From assembly GCA_017590115.1 (NCBI GenBank), contig JAGGNK010006892.1:13245736-13309735 (forward strand): DNA of 64,000 nt, given 5' to 3'. Positions 36,401-51,400 of this stretch are shown piece by piece. Below the pieces are notes generated by a model. That model was given only the letters and a program-made list of their open reading frames with translations, had not been told where the DNA came from and made no database searches. The position numbers and the translations under genes are program-made. Positions within the stretch are counted from its first letter, which is position 1; the number at the start of each line of letters is the position of its first letter. This DNA comes from Montifringilla adamsi. Its lineage: Eukaryota > Chordata > Aves > Passeriformes > Passeridae.

Positions 36401-39400
36401 GTTATTTAATGCAAGAGTCTGTTGTACATAAAATTTTTGATTTTTAGTTTTTATCTTTGCTAACAGTAAGAAGACTGTAGTGCTGATGTGTCTTGCTTGG
36501 ATGTTTTTTGGGTTTTGTTTTTTTTTTTGCCTTGTTTTTGTGTACTGTGGAGTCTTTATGCAGCACTTAACTTCTCAGATTTTGTGTGTCATTCTGTATT
36601 TGTAGCAAAAAATTAATCCTTAAGGTAGTACCAGAATAATAAACACTACCACTGCTATATATAAACAAAGACTGATTCTATGCTGAATTGCATCAGTAAT
36701 TATGACAAGAGCTGAATTTCAGCAACCCAAAAAGAATATTGTCTGCAATTACCAATAAAAATGTCAAATCCTCCCAAACATGCCCATGGAGCACAAAAGA
36801 GTCAACTGTGAGCAGCAGAAACTAACTTGCTAGACTGTTTCTCAAAATTGTGGACAACTTTTTCTGTTAATTGAGTATTCCTTGTTTCAGGCATTTATCT
36901 CAAGGAGGGAAATGCACAGCATCAGTAAGAGTGGCCCTTTTAAATTGCATGAAAACTCTACTTGAGGTAACCCCAGATTTTCTGACATTCATTAGCATAC
37001 TAAATATTTATTTAAGATGTACTTAAAAACAGTGTCTAAATATCTTTTGCATATTGCAGTGTATCTTCTGTACATTTTGAATCACAATATTAATTTTCTT
37101 CAGGTCGATCCTCATTGCAAGTGGGCAATCCTTAATGTGAAAAATGAAGATCTCCCTGTGAGTGATGCTTTCCCACATTTCCTTGCAGACAGTCACCATC
37201 AAGTTCGCATTCTTGCTGCAAAGTCAATTACCAGGTGATAATGTAGATATTTTTTCTGTTTGTAAGAATAATGCTTAATTTCACTTAACTGGATGTCACT
37301 TCTGCTACTGCATAGCTGCTCTTTTCGATACTTCTGGAACTGCAATTTTGTCAGAATATAAAAGCCTATCAAATTTTGTTGAAGTGTTCCAACTTTGCAT
37401 TTCAATTATTCTGCGATGTGAGAGATCGATATATATAGAGAAACTGCTCTATAAGAAAATGAAGAAAAATCTATATAAGGCAATTAAGACAAAAATAATT
37501 ACATTCAGAAAATCAGAATCTTATTGGTATACACAACATACAGTAATTTTGTAGTGTTATGCTAATAATTATTGTTCTTTTTTTTTTTTAAAGTTTGTTT
37601 CAAGATGTGAAACAGAGAGATTCTTCTGGAATGTCAAGACCTCTTCCCCTGAAGCTCCAGCAAAAGGCTTTTGAGAATGCATACCTCAGAGTTCAGGAAG
37701 GAATGAGCAATCTGGTACCAGCATCTAGTCATTAGTTTTGCCTAGTTTTGATAGTTTGAATAAAATTACCTGTAACGTGATCATGTTTAGTTTTTTGAAA
37801 ATATTAATTATTCTGGTCTTCTGGTAATCTGAGCTCGTGAAACAAAGTGATAGTCAGAAAATTCCTTTCATATCCAGTCACTCACTGTTTTGCCCACATT
37901 AGAAGTTTGTAAATTTGTAAACTATATGTTTCAGACCGCTCTTCTTTATCATACTATTTGTTGTTGGCAGGTTCAGTGCTGTAACACTTAAGAATCGTAG
38001 AAAAACGTAACCTCAATGATCTAGAAAACATAAATAATGAATAAGGACTAGTGTAAATTAAATAATGTGTTTACAAAGTATTAAAGCAGATTTGTAAATT
38101 TCAGAAAGATCATGTTTCCAGTGGTATTAAAGCAGTGGTTTTCAAAACTGACATTTGCTTCAAAATTTGAGCTATTCAGAAGAAGCTTGAAGTGAAGGAA
38201 AAGTAACGCTTCAGTGCAGTTACTGGAAATACAATGGTGTGATGTAGTACTGTGGAATTTCTTAATTTTTCTTTTAGCGTCTTTCACTTTTCCTCCTTCC
38301 TTGCTACTGTGTTAAGTCACCCACTTAATTTACATTTTCCCCTTTTTTCTGTCATGCTGTTACCTCCCTGCATGTCATCTCTCTTCCCTTTGTCTGCTGT
38401 GGCCTTGCTGCTGAGGCCTCCTCTCTCTCTGTACTGTCACCTCCAGCTCTTCGTCATCATCTGATTTCTGTGTTGCTTTGAGTCCTTGTTCTGTCCCCTC
38501 AGCTTGGTGGTGTCTGTTAGCTTTTGCCCTTTCACTGCAGTTTCTTGTAACTTTTATTTAACTCATCACTTGTCAACGCAGTGTCTTAATAGGGGGAGAA
38601 CTGCATTTAAATAGCAAGGCAGTTCTTCCCTATATGCCTCAAGGAGTTAAAAAAGGAGACTTGACTTGTACAGCAGTATTTATGTTAGTGCCCTTAATTT
38701 TAAATTATTTATGCTGATTTATTAACTAGGAAATTGCTTTGACAGAATATATGCTCAAGGTCTTCATAATTTCTTATTGTAGGTTAGGGGTGATGCAAGT
38801 CCTGAAGATATTTTGGACAAACAGAGTAATGGAAAAGCAGTTTTGCTGATGCTTATAACCATGGTTCTGTGCTGCAGCCCAGTCTGTGAAAAGCAAGCTC
38901 TGTTTGCTATTTGCCAGTCTGTGAAAGAGAATGGATTAGAGCCTCACCTGGTGAAAAAGGCAAGTCTGATATTTCATTTGATATTTAGGTTATAAATTAA
39001 GGTTAGGTTAAGATTGGAAGACTACAAGATGTTTTGTTCAGTATTGAAATTTGTTAAGTATTGTAAAGGTATAACTAATGTGGTACTTACGTAGGTGAAT
39101 TAATTTGTCTTTATATTTAATGTCTTACACAGAAATAATGAAATCGTGAAAGGCAGTTGTAATGCTAAATCTTATATGTTCAAAGCCCAGATCTGAAATA
39201 CAAGTAGACTTTTATATGTTGAATATTGCAGATCTCATTTTAAAAAATCATTCTACCCAGAGGAAGCAAGTTTTTTGTGTGGAAAATATGTAAAATTAAT
39301 GCATTGTATTGGAAGATGGTATGTGACTTGTGGAATTCTATTTTGAAGTTCACAAGGGCGTACTGAAATGATTGCTGTTCATACTTCAGCCTTTCATGCC

Positions 39401-42400
39401 AGTAATTTTTTAAGTGCCTGTGTTCCTTTTATCCTTTCTTTCTGTTCACTGCTTCATGGTATTGCACACAGTCTGTACCCTGCAAAATGGGTACTGGCCA
39501 TCCTTTCTTAACTCATATGGGTTAGTTGTAGTTCCTGGATTGCACTCTTGTGAGATATGGCAATACAAATAGTAAAATGGCTTATGCTAAAGAGGGGCTG
39601 AGTTACACAAATATTTATTAAAAGGCTGGAGGGCGCACATGGAGGTGTAATATTGTTAGTTTGCCATAATACCATGTACTCTCTATGCTATTTTTGCATT
39701 ATTAATTCATGCATTTCAGGTTTTGAAAAAAGTGTCTGACATTTTTGGCTATAAAAGTATAGAAGACTTCATGACATCACATTTAGACTATTTGGTGATG
39801 GAGTGGCTGAAAATAAATGACACTGGATATAGCCTGTCTGCTTTTCCTTATGTTCTTCTGAACTATACTAGCCTTGAGGAGTTCTACAGGTGAGTTTGCT
39901 ATATGATGAAAGTATTATTTAGATTTTATGTACAATTATGACACAGGGTCTCAAATTGCTAAATGCAGTAATGCATCAGCATTTTGTTGTAAGGTGATGT
40001 ATTGAGAACTTTTGAAATGTATTCCAAACATCATGTGTATTATATTTATGCAGGTAAGATTTTATTTTTTTGTGTGTGTATAGCAGTAGCTAAACTGATT
40101 AGAAGTTTAGTTATACAGTAGAGGAATGGTATTTACTATATCATGCTCAAGGTTTTTTTAAAAAGTAATTTAAGGACATTTTGGAAATGTATTTACTACG
40201 TGTAGGTCTTGTTACAAAGTTTTGGTTCCACACCTGGTGATTAGAAGTCAGTTTGAAGATGTGAAATCACTTGCCAACAAGATTGAGAAGGACTGGAAAC
40301 AAGTTCTGGCAGACTGCTTTCCAAAGTTACTTGTCAATATCCTCCCGTACTTTGCCTGTCAAAGCCATGAGAAGAGTGAAGTAGCAGAGCAAAGAGAAAT
40401 GGCTTCTAAAGTCTATGACATGCTTAAGGATGAAAACTGCTTAGGAAAACAGGTATCCATTTAAAATGTGTAAATTGAGTTCTATGGTGTTTAACAGACC
40501 AGAAAGAAAAATTTCTATAATATATAGAATATAGAATATATAAATTTATAGGTGCAAAAGTAATATTTTATTAAATTCAAACTAGACAAATTTTTATCCC
40601 AAGGATTTCAAGGAACTGTTCAGTAGAAACTTTCAGGCAGAAAGTTGACTGAAGCATAATTTTTTTTTCATAGTGCAATAATTTTTTTTTTACCATTCAT
40701 TGTACAACCCTGAGTTTCTCTGTAGTATATCTCCCATTTTCCTCTTAAAATATTTTGTTAACGCTTTATGATGAGTCGTCTTCTCCAGAGGCAGACTCTA
40801 TGTTCAGAAGTAGTAGTAAAGTGAAACTTTTTATTTTTATATATACTGTAGGAAAGCAGATTGTTCTACCTGTCAGTGCCATAGAGAAGCTTAACCAGGC
40901 TTAATTTATGAATTATTTGTATGTAATTTATGAATGAATTGTATGTCATACAAATAATTCATAAATTAAGCCTGGTTAAGCTTCTCTATGATGGAACAAG
41001 TAGAGAATCTAGACAAGAAGTAGGCTTTCTCAGAAGCCAAAGAAATAATTCTGGCTGAAATACCTTTTTCTAATTAAAATGCTATTTTTCTTCTTGTAGC
41101 AAATGGACAATTTATTTCATAGTAACTTGCCAGAGATTGTGGTTGAACTGTTGATGACTTTACATGAACCAGCTGGTGCCGCAGTCGAAGAAGGGTCTCA
41201 TCTAAGTAAATACATAAGGTGTGTACTTGCAGATTTTCTAAATGCTGAGTGTGTTTGTGTAATGTTGTGCATTAAAATGTGCTCTTCAGGCATAAGAAGA
41301 GGTAAGCCTGAAGCTGAGAGGGTTTATTGGTGCTAGTAATGATTTATCATAGTCATACCTTCTCAGGTAGTTGCTCCCCAAGGTCAGGAGGAGAAGCTCT
41401 GTAATACTGCAGCTAATGGAAGGAATGAACAGCGGGCCAGGGGGTGCTGTTGTGTGGTGTTGAGCTGGGCTGTTGTGGCACTGCCAGCTGAGATAAGTTC
41501 AAACCTAGATGGACTGCCCTCTGTAAAATTGGTCAGGTTCTAGTCTGAAATGATTTAATGGTTTTTAATAACTTGAAGTCACAGAGAGGGAAAGTGAACT
41601 GTTTCTTAGTGGTCCTTGCAATGGCAGCTCCTGTCTTTGGTGAGGAGATTGGTTAAGCAATGCCAAATAAGCAAATTCCTAATTTATAGAAATAGCCTAA
41701 TGGCATAATATCTTCATGTTTATAACCTTTTCAGTTGTTGTTGTTGTCCTAAAATATCCCTATTTGCATAATAATTCTTCAGATTTTTATGTTCAGATAC
41801 AAACTTTCTGGAAAGACATTGCATTTTGTAAAGTTCTTGAAGAAGATACCTTTATTGTAAAAACAGTAAGATGAAAGAATCCAAAGCATTTCTCAGAAAA
41901 TCTACCAAAAGTTAAATGGATGAGAATTTAAGAACTCTTCAAAGAATTTCTTTTGCAGTGAGTTTATTAACAAACTGTGGTGTGTCTGCTTGTAAACAAA
42001 GCTCTTTTGAAGAAGGAAATGGCAAGAATAAGAGTGATGAGACTTCGTTTATGTGCCTTTATTACTACCAAGATGCATTTCTTTTCTTTTTGAGGTCCCA
42101 GAAAATTTTGCTACTCTGTTTCTCCTCAACCAAATTGTTCCCACAATTACAAAATGCAGAAGATTTATCCATTAATTGTAACTAGATTTTTGTGCTAAGT
42201 ACCTTAGATGAGACAAATGGGGGGGGTTTTAACCAATATGATCTTTCAAAAATATGTGAAAGAACGCTAAGAAAGTACAGTTTTGAAAGCTACCATAGAG
42301 GAACAACAAGCAGCTGCAAAATAAGATGCCTGTCACTTTTCTGGATGCTTTTGATGCTTCGTACTGAAAGCAGATATTTTCTAGGAATTAATGTGTTTAT

Positions 42401-45400
42401 TCATTAAGACTTACTGTATTAAGTACAAGTGGTTTGACTTTTGAGAAGAAAAATATGAATCTCTTTTTTATTCATTTAGAGAACTGGATCCTGCTCCTAA
42501 TCCTCCTCATTTTCCATCTTATGTGATTAAGGCAACCTTGGACTATATTAGCAACTGTCATAAAAGCAAATTAAAAAGTATTGTAGCAGTTCTTTCTAAA
42601 AGCCCTGTAAGTATGATGATGTATGATGTAAGAAAATGATGAATTTATTTCCTGTAGAATGCAAAATTTCTATTATGGGTACCCTTTAGTTAGATTAGAT
42701 GTTTTCATCATTACTATGTGAAGAAAATAAACAAGACCCTTTTCTATTAATTTGTTTGCCTTTTGATGTGGAAGATGTCCTAAATTCAGGGACAGAGTTA
42801 TGTGCATTATATAATTATATTACTTCATTAATTATTATATTATGTACGTAATATGTCTCATATAAATTATGTAAATTTTATGTAAATTATGTAATTGTAT
42901 GCATTATATAATACATATAAAGTAGAGTAGATTATTTTAAAGATTGAGGAAATCTCTGTGTACCAGACACAGTTTAGAACGTGGCATATTTGTCATGTGT
43001 TTGAAGAATGTTCTAAAATAATTATACTTGGTCAATTTTAACTAAATACAGCCTACAATTAAAATGTAAAATTTACTTACTTTTACTGACACTGTGAAAT
43101 TTTATACCTGATATTTTGATACTTGATTTTCATTTGTTAAAGACTCATATGAAGACATAGGAAATTATACAGCCTTGCAATAAATCATAAATATTTTACT
43201 CTGTTCTAAGTTTCTTCCTTAGATATGTATCTGTTTGAAGTTATGCTGTTTCATTACATATGTTGTCAACAACTTCCTTTGCCTACTTATGCATAATCTA
43301 AAAATAGGAAAAAAACTTTACTGAACCATGTTTTATCTAAATCTTTTGACTGTAAATGTTAATATTACCAGCCAATGGAGTAAGTTTTTTAAATGTTAAA
43401 CAACCTGCCTAGTGTTTTATAAGTTTACAGTTTTAACAGTTGCAAACTGTAGTGCTGTGTTCTGTGAAATAGTGCATCTTGCACACATGAACATGGTGTT
43501 TGAAAAAATACAGGTTGAATACTTACCTGATGTTTTCATGGTTTTTAATTGATGTTTCTCTGTTGATAGACATAGCCATTACTGTTTGGCTTTCTGAAAA
43601 ATGTGCATAGCATATCTCATGTGGGGGAATAAGAAAGGAAAACGAAGAGGTGTATGGCTTATAGTCCAATTTGGAGAATTGGTTTCTCTATAGGTCTTTT
43701 GTTTGTTTAAAGCAATAAAAATAATGAGGCTGTTTTGCCCATGTTAGGTTTTAAGTTTTAAAAGTTTTTTTCTAGATATCTTTATTGACATTATGAATAA
43801 TTTTTTCTACTCATATTTTATTCATTTTTAGGATTCTTTCCAGAAAATCCTTCTAGCTCTTTGTAAGCATGCATCAGAAACAAAAAACCTGTATAAGAAA
43901 CACAGAGTTCTTATAATTTATCACTTGTTTGTTGGTCTGTTACTCAAAGAGATCAAAAACAGTTTAGGAGGAGCCTGGGCTTTTGTCCTCAGAGATGTAA
44001 TTTACACCCTGATTCACCACATTAACAGCAGGTAAACAAAATAATTATCTCTAGTTCTTCCTGTCTGTGCTCCCTTGCTCCTGTAACCTTACATTCTGAT
44101 ACTGCTAACAGATGTTCATTAATCTGTAAAATTAATTATAATTTGCTAAAATTAAAAATAAATTTGCTATTCTTTTATAATTTCAGAATTTAAACATAAA
44201 ATTCTTACTAAAATATGGGCTGTTTTGTGCTAGCCTTATATTCAGATGTTTGCTATATTGCAGGTTTTTTATCTGTAATAGGCTATCAAACTGTAGAAAT
44301 AAGCAGTGTTAGGAGATTTTGATGACAGGGAACTTAAGTCATATGGGAGAAAAACTAAAAATGTGGAGTTAAGTGCAAAGTAAGCACATGTCAAATAAAA
44401 TGTGCTTACTGAGTTAATAAGAATGTTGATACTTACATTCTCACCCCGAAGTACCTATAGCAAAGTGAGAATTGTACATGTTATCTTAGCTTGCCTTCAG
44501 ATTGGGAAAACTGGTCCTTCTTCAGGTTAAAATTTAAGTGGGATTCTTACCTTTTGCATAAGAAGATTACAGATACTTTCTTACTTGAGCTTTAACTGGA
44601 GATTTCCCAGGCATTTATTAGCCTACATGTGTCTGAGTTTATGTATAAATTGATTCCTTGGCTGGATTGAAGCATTTCATACCCTGAGATGTTGAAGAGA
44701 TGTGTGGATTTTATAGTAAATGCCATTATTGTGGCATTATTATTCTTATGTTGAACACTCAACTGGGTCAGGGGCTGCTGATGCACTGGAGAGCAACACT
44801 TCCTTTCAGAGGGACCTCAGAATTCAGCTCAATAAAACCCTGAGAACCTGGTCTGAATTTGAAGCTGACACTACTTAAGGGAGGAAGCTGCACTGCATAA
44901 TCTCCAGGTGTCCTTTATAACCTAATTTTTTTTAAACTAATGGTCATTTTAGATAGAGGAGGATTCAGAGAGCATGCTTTCCATTTTTTTCTGCTTCTGT
45001 CAAGATTGTCCTGACAAATAATAATCTAAAACCCTTCTGGGGATTTTATTTTCTTGTGTATATTTTTTAACAAGATTTTATTCCATTTTCTAAAGTGATC
45101 AGTCAGATTCACTGTGTTTCAGTTTCTCTGTGCCTCCTGAGCTAAGTCTTTAGAGCTGATTCATTGAGTTGATAAATTTGAAAGTTTAGAATTAATTTGT
45201 CCTGACTTTCTTTTCTTTTTCCCTTATTATCCCTTGATGTATAAAATGTTGATACTCAAGACAGTGCCAATTTGTATTTCTTTAATTCCACTTTGTTTCC
45301 TGTGACAGACCCATTGTAATCAGAGACATATCCATGCGCAGCTTCTCGCTCTGCTGTGATCTGCTGCATCATGTTTGCCACACAGCAGTTACGTGTTGCA

Positions 45401-48400
45401 GCGATGCTCTGGAGACCCACCTTCATGTTATTGTAGGAACCCTGATACCTCTTGCCATGGACCAGTCTCAGGTTCAGGAACAGGTAGTTTTGTGATGCTG
45501 CTTATGCCTTACCTGTTAGTTTTCCAGGTCATGTTCATTGTTCTTAAGGCTTTATCTGTACTTGTGTTCACTTTTAATTCCTTTTTCCTATGCTTTGGAC
45601 ATTTATATAAAAGCTATTATTTTGGATGTAACATTGTGTCTTTAATTTTTTTTAAATGCAAATTCACTTTTGGTTCTACTGTTTTGCCAAACAGCATCTC
45701 AAGCAGCTAAGCAACTCCTTAAACTCTGTCAATGATTTAATCGGAAATATGATGAAGACTTTTGGTACAAGGAGGTGTCTAAAGGACAAAGAGGAAATGT
45801 GTGCAGAGAATGGATTTCAGTAGTTCAGCTATTTATTTAATAAATTATCATTAAACGTAGCACATAGGCCTTAAAAGGGAAACAAAGCAGTTTCTGTTGT
45901 GTGACAAGCACTATTTCCCCTCTAGTGTTGCTTTTTTGTGCATTCTCCTGGGGGTGAAAATATAGGAGGATTCAGAGACTTAAAATTAGTAGCTGTAGGT
46001 GAGAAGAGTGTGCCTATTGCATTTCAGTCCTGATGTTGCCTTCTGGCTTAATCTGATTCCGCTGTACCGTAGGCATCTGCATGGCTGCACTGTAGCCCTG
46101 TGCTGTCCTCCTCCTGGTACTTCCAGTTCAGCTGGAGGGCTGTGCCAACCCAGCTGAAAATAACCTGGCAGTCTTGTTTCACATCTTTTTGATTGTGATC
46201 AGATTTACAATATGTGTGTGTAAACAGTTGCACGTGCACATCTGCAAAGGCCACGTGTCAGGGTATCCCTGGGCGGGAACAAAGCGGGGAGGACAGAAAT
46301 TTCTCTGAACTGAATTGGAACTGATGTCAAATGGGAAACCTTCTTGTATCATACTCCTGCAGGGATGCCCACCCTCTAGTGATCACTTTTCAGTTTCTTC
46401 TTTTTTATTTTTTCTTCTAGCATTGAATGGAGGCTAATTAATAATTTTCAGGTAAATACAAGTCTTCAAAAGAACCCTCATCATTTAGATTTAAAACACC
46501 TCAGAGGTGCTTGGATTTAATATCCAGTTGCATTGATTTTTAAGTAAAGCATAAACACAATGTTTTTCCAAAGAAAGTATGGTACCCCACTGACATTTAG
46601 TCAAGTTGTAGATATGTTGTTATACAAATTCTGCCAGAGTTCAGAGATTTGGGTAGTAAGGTATGATATATAGGCGTTTGTCTAAATTCCAAATTACCAG
46701 CACTTTAGTGAGAACAGGAAATTCCTAATAACTCCAGAAATGCTTGGGTGCAATGTGTTGTTAAACCATGGGGAATATCATAGAAATCATATTGGCCAGC
46801 ATTTGAAATCATCTTTATCAAAAGACAAAACTTCAGGCTGGGATAGTAAAAGTTTTGATTTCTGTTTGAGAGGAGGAAGAGCAAAAATGCTCCACCATTC
46901 TAGAATGTATCTGTGATTTCCCCAAGCCTCTAATAATTTTACAGCTTTTAACAGTGTAAATAAATTATCTTACTAGTTTAATGAAACTTAGAGAAATGCA
47001 AACTTTATAACCTGAATAAGAAATGTGGCTCAAAAATGTTTCTTTGTCTTTTTTGACTTTCTTTTACTTTTTATATTCAGGTCCTAGGCTTGTTGAAGTA
47101 CCTGGTGATAGATAATAAGGATAATGAAAGTCTGTACCTAGCAATCAAGTGCTTAGATCCTTTTCCTGAATACCCTGCTTTTAAAGATTTGCGAGCAACT
47201 CAGCAGAAAATAAAATACAGTAAAGGACCATATTCTCTTTTGGAGGTAATTACATTTTAAAATACATCTCACAGCATAGTGGTTTTTGTAATGCAAACTT
47301 CCCACAGAAGAATAATTTTCTAACTAGTTTAAGTTTAAATGACACATGTGGATTCTTTTATTGCTGGTTTCAGTCATGGAGACACTTGTAGGTCTCCATT
47401 TTTACTTTGCATCCACATTGTGAACTTGCTTAGAGCCAATTCTTTACCTGAAGCCTTTATTTGTATGCTGTATGTGCTTAATACAGTGTTGTTTTGCAGG
47501 AAATTAATCACTTTCTCTCGGTTGGGGTTTGTGATTCACTGCCCTTGACACGGCTCGAAGGACTGTATGATTTACGCAAGAAGTTGGAACAGTATAAAGA
47601 TCAGATGAAGGATCTCCTGAAAATTTTCGAGGGTACTGATGTCTGATTATGTGTTTTATTTCTTTCCCACCTGGTTTTAGGTGTTTAGTGATGTAGCCTA
47701 TTCTAACTTGACATGGAATTTTTTTTGGTATGTTTAACAATGTAATCATAATTTGGCACACAGATTAGATTGACATTTATGATTCATGCAACATCGAAAA
47801 TATCTTTGGCAAAGTGAATTATAAATAAATAGATGAGATGTTGCATGACAGAGAGGATAAAATACCCTTCAAGCATTTGGCATGGGTCATGTATGATTGT
47901 GAGTGACCAGGAAAATGTAGAAGTGTATTGATTTGTGGTTGCTTAATGTCTTTTCTTGTATATGAATCTCTACTACTCTTTTAAATGAAATGAAGCCTCA
48001 ATTTATTAAAGGCATGTTAGAAAGTAAAATTCAGAACAAATAGTAGGATTTAGTTTAGTTAAATTTTGACACGTGCCAAGATTGTGTTTCAGCCCTCAGT
48101 TCAGAAGCAGTTGCTTCCTAGTTTGGTTTTCAGATAGTTGTGCCAGACCATTTCACTTTTCTCCTCTATGTCAAGTCTTCATCAGCTTGTGTGCATGACA
48201 GGAAAATAAAAAGAGATGATGTGATTAATTGTAAACAAGTACAAAGTAAAATTTAGGTAAGAATTGTAAAGTTGTAAGGCCACAGTGCAAGTGCATTTTG
48301 GCCCCCACATCCCCACATTTACAATTTTACAAATAACTCTCTTTGAACAGTTAGTGAAAGGGCAGCAAGCTTGTGTGGAACAACTTCCGTCAGAGGAGAG

Positions 48401-51400
48401 CCTTGTGAGACTGGAAAAGAGATTGAATAGGAATAGATAGAGCTGTATGAACTGGTGAATGGAATGATGAAGCACAGTAGGGAGTGCTTAACACTTTTAT
48501 CACAGTACAAGAACAGATTAAATAATCTGGGAGCAGTTGTACAAGAGAAACCATGTAATTTCTTCAAAATACATTCACCGTGGCACTTACTATTACTTAC
48601 TATGAAGATTAACAACATTACTGACCTTAAACAGAGTTGGACATATTTTATGGAGATTATTAGGTGTGAAGATGTGCTCAGCAAACCCTGAGAAGTATTT
48701 TCTCTTGCTTTGCTGGAGATGGGCTGGCAAGCTTAATGGGGCTTTTGCCTTATAATAAAATTCTGTTAAGCACTTACAAGTCTATTATTCTATGTATTAA
48801 TTTTTCTAAAGATATGAAGTAAGCATAAAGTCTGATTCCAGGTTTGTACTTTTTTTAAAAGTACTGCTTTCTTGGGTTTTTTTTCTTCTTTACACTGACA
48901 AATCATCATATTTTTTCCTAGACCATTTTGTTTAGAATGTTTACTTTAAAAGAACACCTCGGGCAGGGAGCAATTATGCAAGGAATTACCCATCTTGAGA
49001 GTTTATAATTTGGCAAAGTTAGTTTGGCAACTGAAAGCTAACCAAATTCTTTAAAATTCCTGACAAAAAGCCTAATTTTGAGCTATTCGTTGGGTTCAGA
49101 TTTAGAACAGAATGATGACATTAACTTAAGGGCTGTCAGTGGAGCCACATAGTATGCTTTCACTATTTCAAATAGCATTCTTACACCAACCTAAGCTAAT
49201 ATTTCATCTATTTAATTATCATTTTTGCATCAAAACACTGAAAATAATAGCACAGGTGCATTCTACTTTGGGGATTCTTTAGCTTATTCAAATGCACAGA
49301 CATTTTTCCAGGCCATGATGAATAAGAAAATCAGTAAGATGTATTGTTTAATACCATCTTGCTTCAGCATTAATAATGCATATTGGCATTTGTAGGTAAA
49401 AGACACTGAAGCAATGTTTTCTTCTAATAACTTCACATTACAAATTTACTGACATGCTTGGCATCTATTTTTCTTTCTGAATTATAGAAAAGCCAGAAGA
49501 TTCTGTAATAGTGAAATTGGTGGTGAGCTTACTGCAGCTGTCCAAGATGGCAGTTAACCACACAGGAGAAAAAGCAGTGCTGGGTAAGTTAATTAGACCC
49601 ACCAGTAAATGATGGCTGTCATTGCAAACACCAGACTGAAACTGCGGTTGTTCTCAGTGTTACTTCCCACTGTGCTTTCCACTTCAATACACCTGCAGAG
49701 TATGAAGGAAAGAGCAGGGAAGTAGATGTTGGTTTTTTTCTAATGAACATTTAACATCTCTTGTTAAAAATTATTTTCAAGGTTACTTTTTTGGTTTTTT
49801 GGGTTTTTTTTCAGTTGTTATGTGTTTTGATAAAATACTTTGTCTGGAAAGCAAATAAGGGACACATTGATACACATTTTATGTAAAACACAGATTAATT
49901 CTTACTGAGTTTGCAGTCTTCTGTTTGGGCTCACACAGACTTCTGTTTGTATTTACCATACTGTTTAGGGATTGAAAATGAGTAATTCTGACCTTTTCCA
50001 TTTGCTGGTTTCTGGCAGTAGCAAACATAAAAGACATATCTGATACAAGCTGGAAAAGCCAGAGACATTGGCGCTCCTAGAAAATTGAGTTAAAAAGCAT
50101 AACTGTAATATTTATGAGTCTTAAGCTACAAAATTTGTTCACATGTAATTTTAATCATAAAACTCCTTAAGTGATTATTTATAAATGTTCACTGCTTTTT
50201 GCCCCATAACAGTCTCAGTTCTAAAAGTAGGATGAGACCTTGTTTTAGTGTGCCTAAGACTACAGAAAGACTATAAAATGACATGTATTTGCAGAGGCTG
50301 TTGGAAGTTGCTTGGGAGAAATAGGTCCCATGGATTTCTCCACCACTGCTCTTCAGCGGGCTGAAAATGCACTGGATTCTAGAGCAGCAGATTTACTTGA
50401 AGACAGAAAACTTCAGTGTGTCTTCATAATGTTAATTCAAATAAACACTGCTTTGACAGATACTTGGTGAGTATACTTATTTATATAGTTAACTCAAAAG
50501 CAAAATAGGAGCTATTAAGTTGCACATTGTTCATATCACCTCAGAGTAACTCTCTGAAAGTGTTCTTAATAGTAGCCATGTGTTTCTCCAAGGCTCAGAT
50601 TATTTACCCAGTCAATCTTAGATGTTTCCTAGAAATTCTGTAATAGGATGCAAGCCAGAGAGTCTCCTGTGTGCTGTAGAGGATAGCAGTGCTGTGGAGT
50701 AAATACTCAGGTTTTGTTATGTAAAAAAATATGCAATGGCACCATAGATGTTGGAATTACTTACTTTGTGTACTTACAATGGTGATTTTGAAAATCAAAT
50801 ACCTGAATGAAATTAATGATAACAATGTTGTGTATGTTCTTTTTTCAGTATTGATGTTAGAGCTGCTGCTGTTTCCTGTTTGAAGAACATATTAGCCACC
50901 AAGTCTGGCAATGAATTTTGGGAAGTTTATAAAAGTAAAGCTGATCCCATGTTAATCTATCTGCAGCCTTTCAGAACATCCAGGAAAAAGGTACTTCTGA
51001 TACACCTTGTATGCATGGCATACGTAGTAGAGAAAAAAGGAATATCTATCTTTTTTAAAAAATTAATTTGAAAAGATGTTTGAGGTAGGCTTTGATAAAT
51101 GCCAGATTTGGCATCAATATAATTGCAAATCTGATTGCTTTTGTATGTCTGTTTCTCATTTCTGTTTTACCAGTTGCAGCTTTCCCTTCACATTGGAAAT
51201 TACTATTTTGACATTAGAAAGCTGGGTGCTTTTATTTAGACAGACACTTTTTGATTACCTAATGGACAATGTAATGCTTTCTCAGGATTTGAGTGTTATT
51301 TGATGCAAAAAATGGTGGAAGATAGGTCAGAAATAGTGCATAATTAAAAGTGCATAAATGAAACATTTCCTAATTTTCAATTTTTTTTATTTGTAAATTA

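Noticed and set aside
42808..42925. Very A/T-rich stretch as a possible origin or matrix attachment site
   Set aside because: Composition alone is not evidence; no further motif supports it.
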